This document shows positions 63,327 through 64,000 of a stretch of 64,000 nt of DNA, one piece after another. Within the stretch, counting starts at the first letter, position 1. Each line of letters begins with the position of its first letter. The notes beneath the pieces are model-generated. The model was given only the letters and a program-made list of their open reading frames with translations. It was not told where the DNA came from and ran no database searches. A program made the translations under genes and the position numbers. This DNA is from Megachile rotundata (Eukaryota > Arthropoda > Insecta > Hymenoptera > Megachilidae). The stretch lies in NCBI RefSeq assembly GCF_050947335.1, contig NW_027473341.1, positions 1,550,001 to 1,614,000 on the forward strand. Direction: 5' to 3'.

Positions 63327-64000
63327 CACAATCATACAATAGCATTCATACAATCGCAATCATACAATCACAATCATACAATCGCAATCATACAATCACA
63401 ATCATACAATCATAATCGTACAATCACAATCATACGATCACAATCATACAATCACAATCATACAATCATAATCATACAATTACAATCATACATCACAATC
63501 ATACAATCACAATCATACAATCGCAATCATAAAATCACAAAAATACAAACTTAATCATACATTCACAATCATACAATCGCAATCATACAATCACAATCAT
63601 ACAATCATAATCGTACAATCACAATCATACGATCGCAATCATACAATCACAATCATACCATCACAATCATACAATCACAATCATACAATCATAATCATAC
63701 AATTACAATCATACATCACAATCATACAATCACAATCATACAATCGCAATCATACAATTACAATATCCCAAATACAATCTTACAAATACAATCATACAAT
63801 CACAATCACACAATCACAATCATACAATCATAATCATACAATTACAATCATACATCACAATCATACAATCACAATCATACTATCACAATCATACAATCGC
63901 AATCATACAATCACAATCATACAATCACTATCATACAATCACAATCATACAATCACAATCATACAATCACAATCATACAATCACAATCATACAATCACAA
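63327..64000. repeat. Start of the hybrid block, cut by the window end
   Basis: Counterpart of 26814-27487. It includes the AATCTTACAAATAC join (about 63777) and the ACTATCA join at 63927, so the hybrid block was already formed before the 36.5-kb duplication. The window ends in canonical units. Confidence 0.82.

Larger units (their letters stand above)
1..64000. repeat. 14-bp satellite array, unit ACAATCACAATCAT, spanning the whole window
   Basis: Every part of the window aligns to a 14-bp unit, ACAATCACAATCAT on the + strand (ATGATTGTGATTGT on the other). The unit is two CAATCA hexamers followed by TA, which suggests growth from a hexamer. Common variants are ACAATCGCAATCAT, ACAATCATAATCAT, ACAATTACAATCAT, ACAATCTCAATCAT, ACAATCGCAAGCAT, ACAATCACATTCAT, ACAATCACAATCGT and ACTATCACAATCAT. 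More diverged in-register units include CCAAATACAATCTC, AGAATTACAATCAT and ACAAACTTAATCAT. I see no stretch longer than a few units that fails to align, and no array boundary at either end. By unit length this is a minisatellite; by array length it is satellite DNA. No function can be read from the sequence. The family was not recognised and the species cannot be named. Confidence 0.98.
46628..64000. repeat. Second, truncated copy of the 36.5-kb period (copy III)
   Basis: This copies 10115-27487 at a constant offset of 36,513 bp up to the window end, so the true end lies outside. Spot checks across the copy gave only one substitution (G at 21597, A at 58110) and one compensating pair of single-unit changes near 14147-14567 and 50660-51080. 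Such near-identity over 17.4 kb means a very recent duplication, active homogenisation, or an assembly duplication. The sequence alone does not separate these. Confidence 0.9.

Noticed and set aside
1..64000. Telomere repeat array
   Set aside because: The unit (ATGATTGTGATTGT on the G-bearing strand) lacks the runs of G typical of telomeric repeats and is organised in long internal blocks. A subtelomeric position cannot be excluded.
1..64000. Transposon, LTR or viral insertion within the array
   Set aside because: Scanning found no stretch that fails to align to the 14-bp unit, and no terminal repeats or target duplications at block edges.

Overview
The whole 64-kb window is one uninterrupted satellite (tandem-repeat) array. 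I see no gene, RNA gene, mobile element, CRISPR array or unique sequence. Both edges lie inside the array. The unit is 14 bp, ACAATCACAATCAT on the + strand, about 4,570 units in all. It reads as two CAATCA hexamers plus TA. The canonical + strand unit is A7 C4 T3 with no G, so the two strands differ sharply (A/C-rich against T/G-rich). An array this long with nested higher-order repeats points to a eukaryotic heterochromatic, subtelomeric or pericentromeric locus. Nothing in the sequence identifies the species.

A small set of variant units recurs in fixed order and acts as a barcode. It reveals nested higher-order repeats. (1) Positions 1-10114 are an older mosaic of partial copies. (2) Positions 10115-46627 are one 36,513-bp period, and 46628-64000 repeat its first 17.4 kb almost perfectly. 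(3) Within that period lie a 2.7-kb tandem pair (10738-15969), a 0.7-kb triplicate (16062-18518), a 4.56-kb tandem pair (17690-26813) and a 4.5-kb repeat with a hybrid junction (27264-31763). (4) Positions 32080-41990 are a condensed second version of 13232-27264, carrying only one copy of the 2.7-kb and 4.56-kb blocks. (5) Positions 41991-44739 are a patchwork with several private variants. (6) Positions 44740-46627 are a cluster of short register-perfect duplications. (7) From 46628 the first period restarts.

The 14-bp register is very strict. Almost every variant, including the odd-looking CTCCCAAAT, AAAGAATT and ACTTAATC segments, keeps it. The main exception is a recurring 13-bp unit, ACATCACAATCAT. 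Every higher-order length I tested equals 14k minus the number of 13-bp units inside it.

Long open frames exist only on the + strand (up to 1,019 codons). They follow from the repeat: the unit has no stop in any frame and 14 is not a multiple of 3, so all three frames give the same 14-residue cycle QSQSYNHNHTITII. I do not treat them as genes. All comparisons were made by eye, so block edges are good to roughly one to three units.
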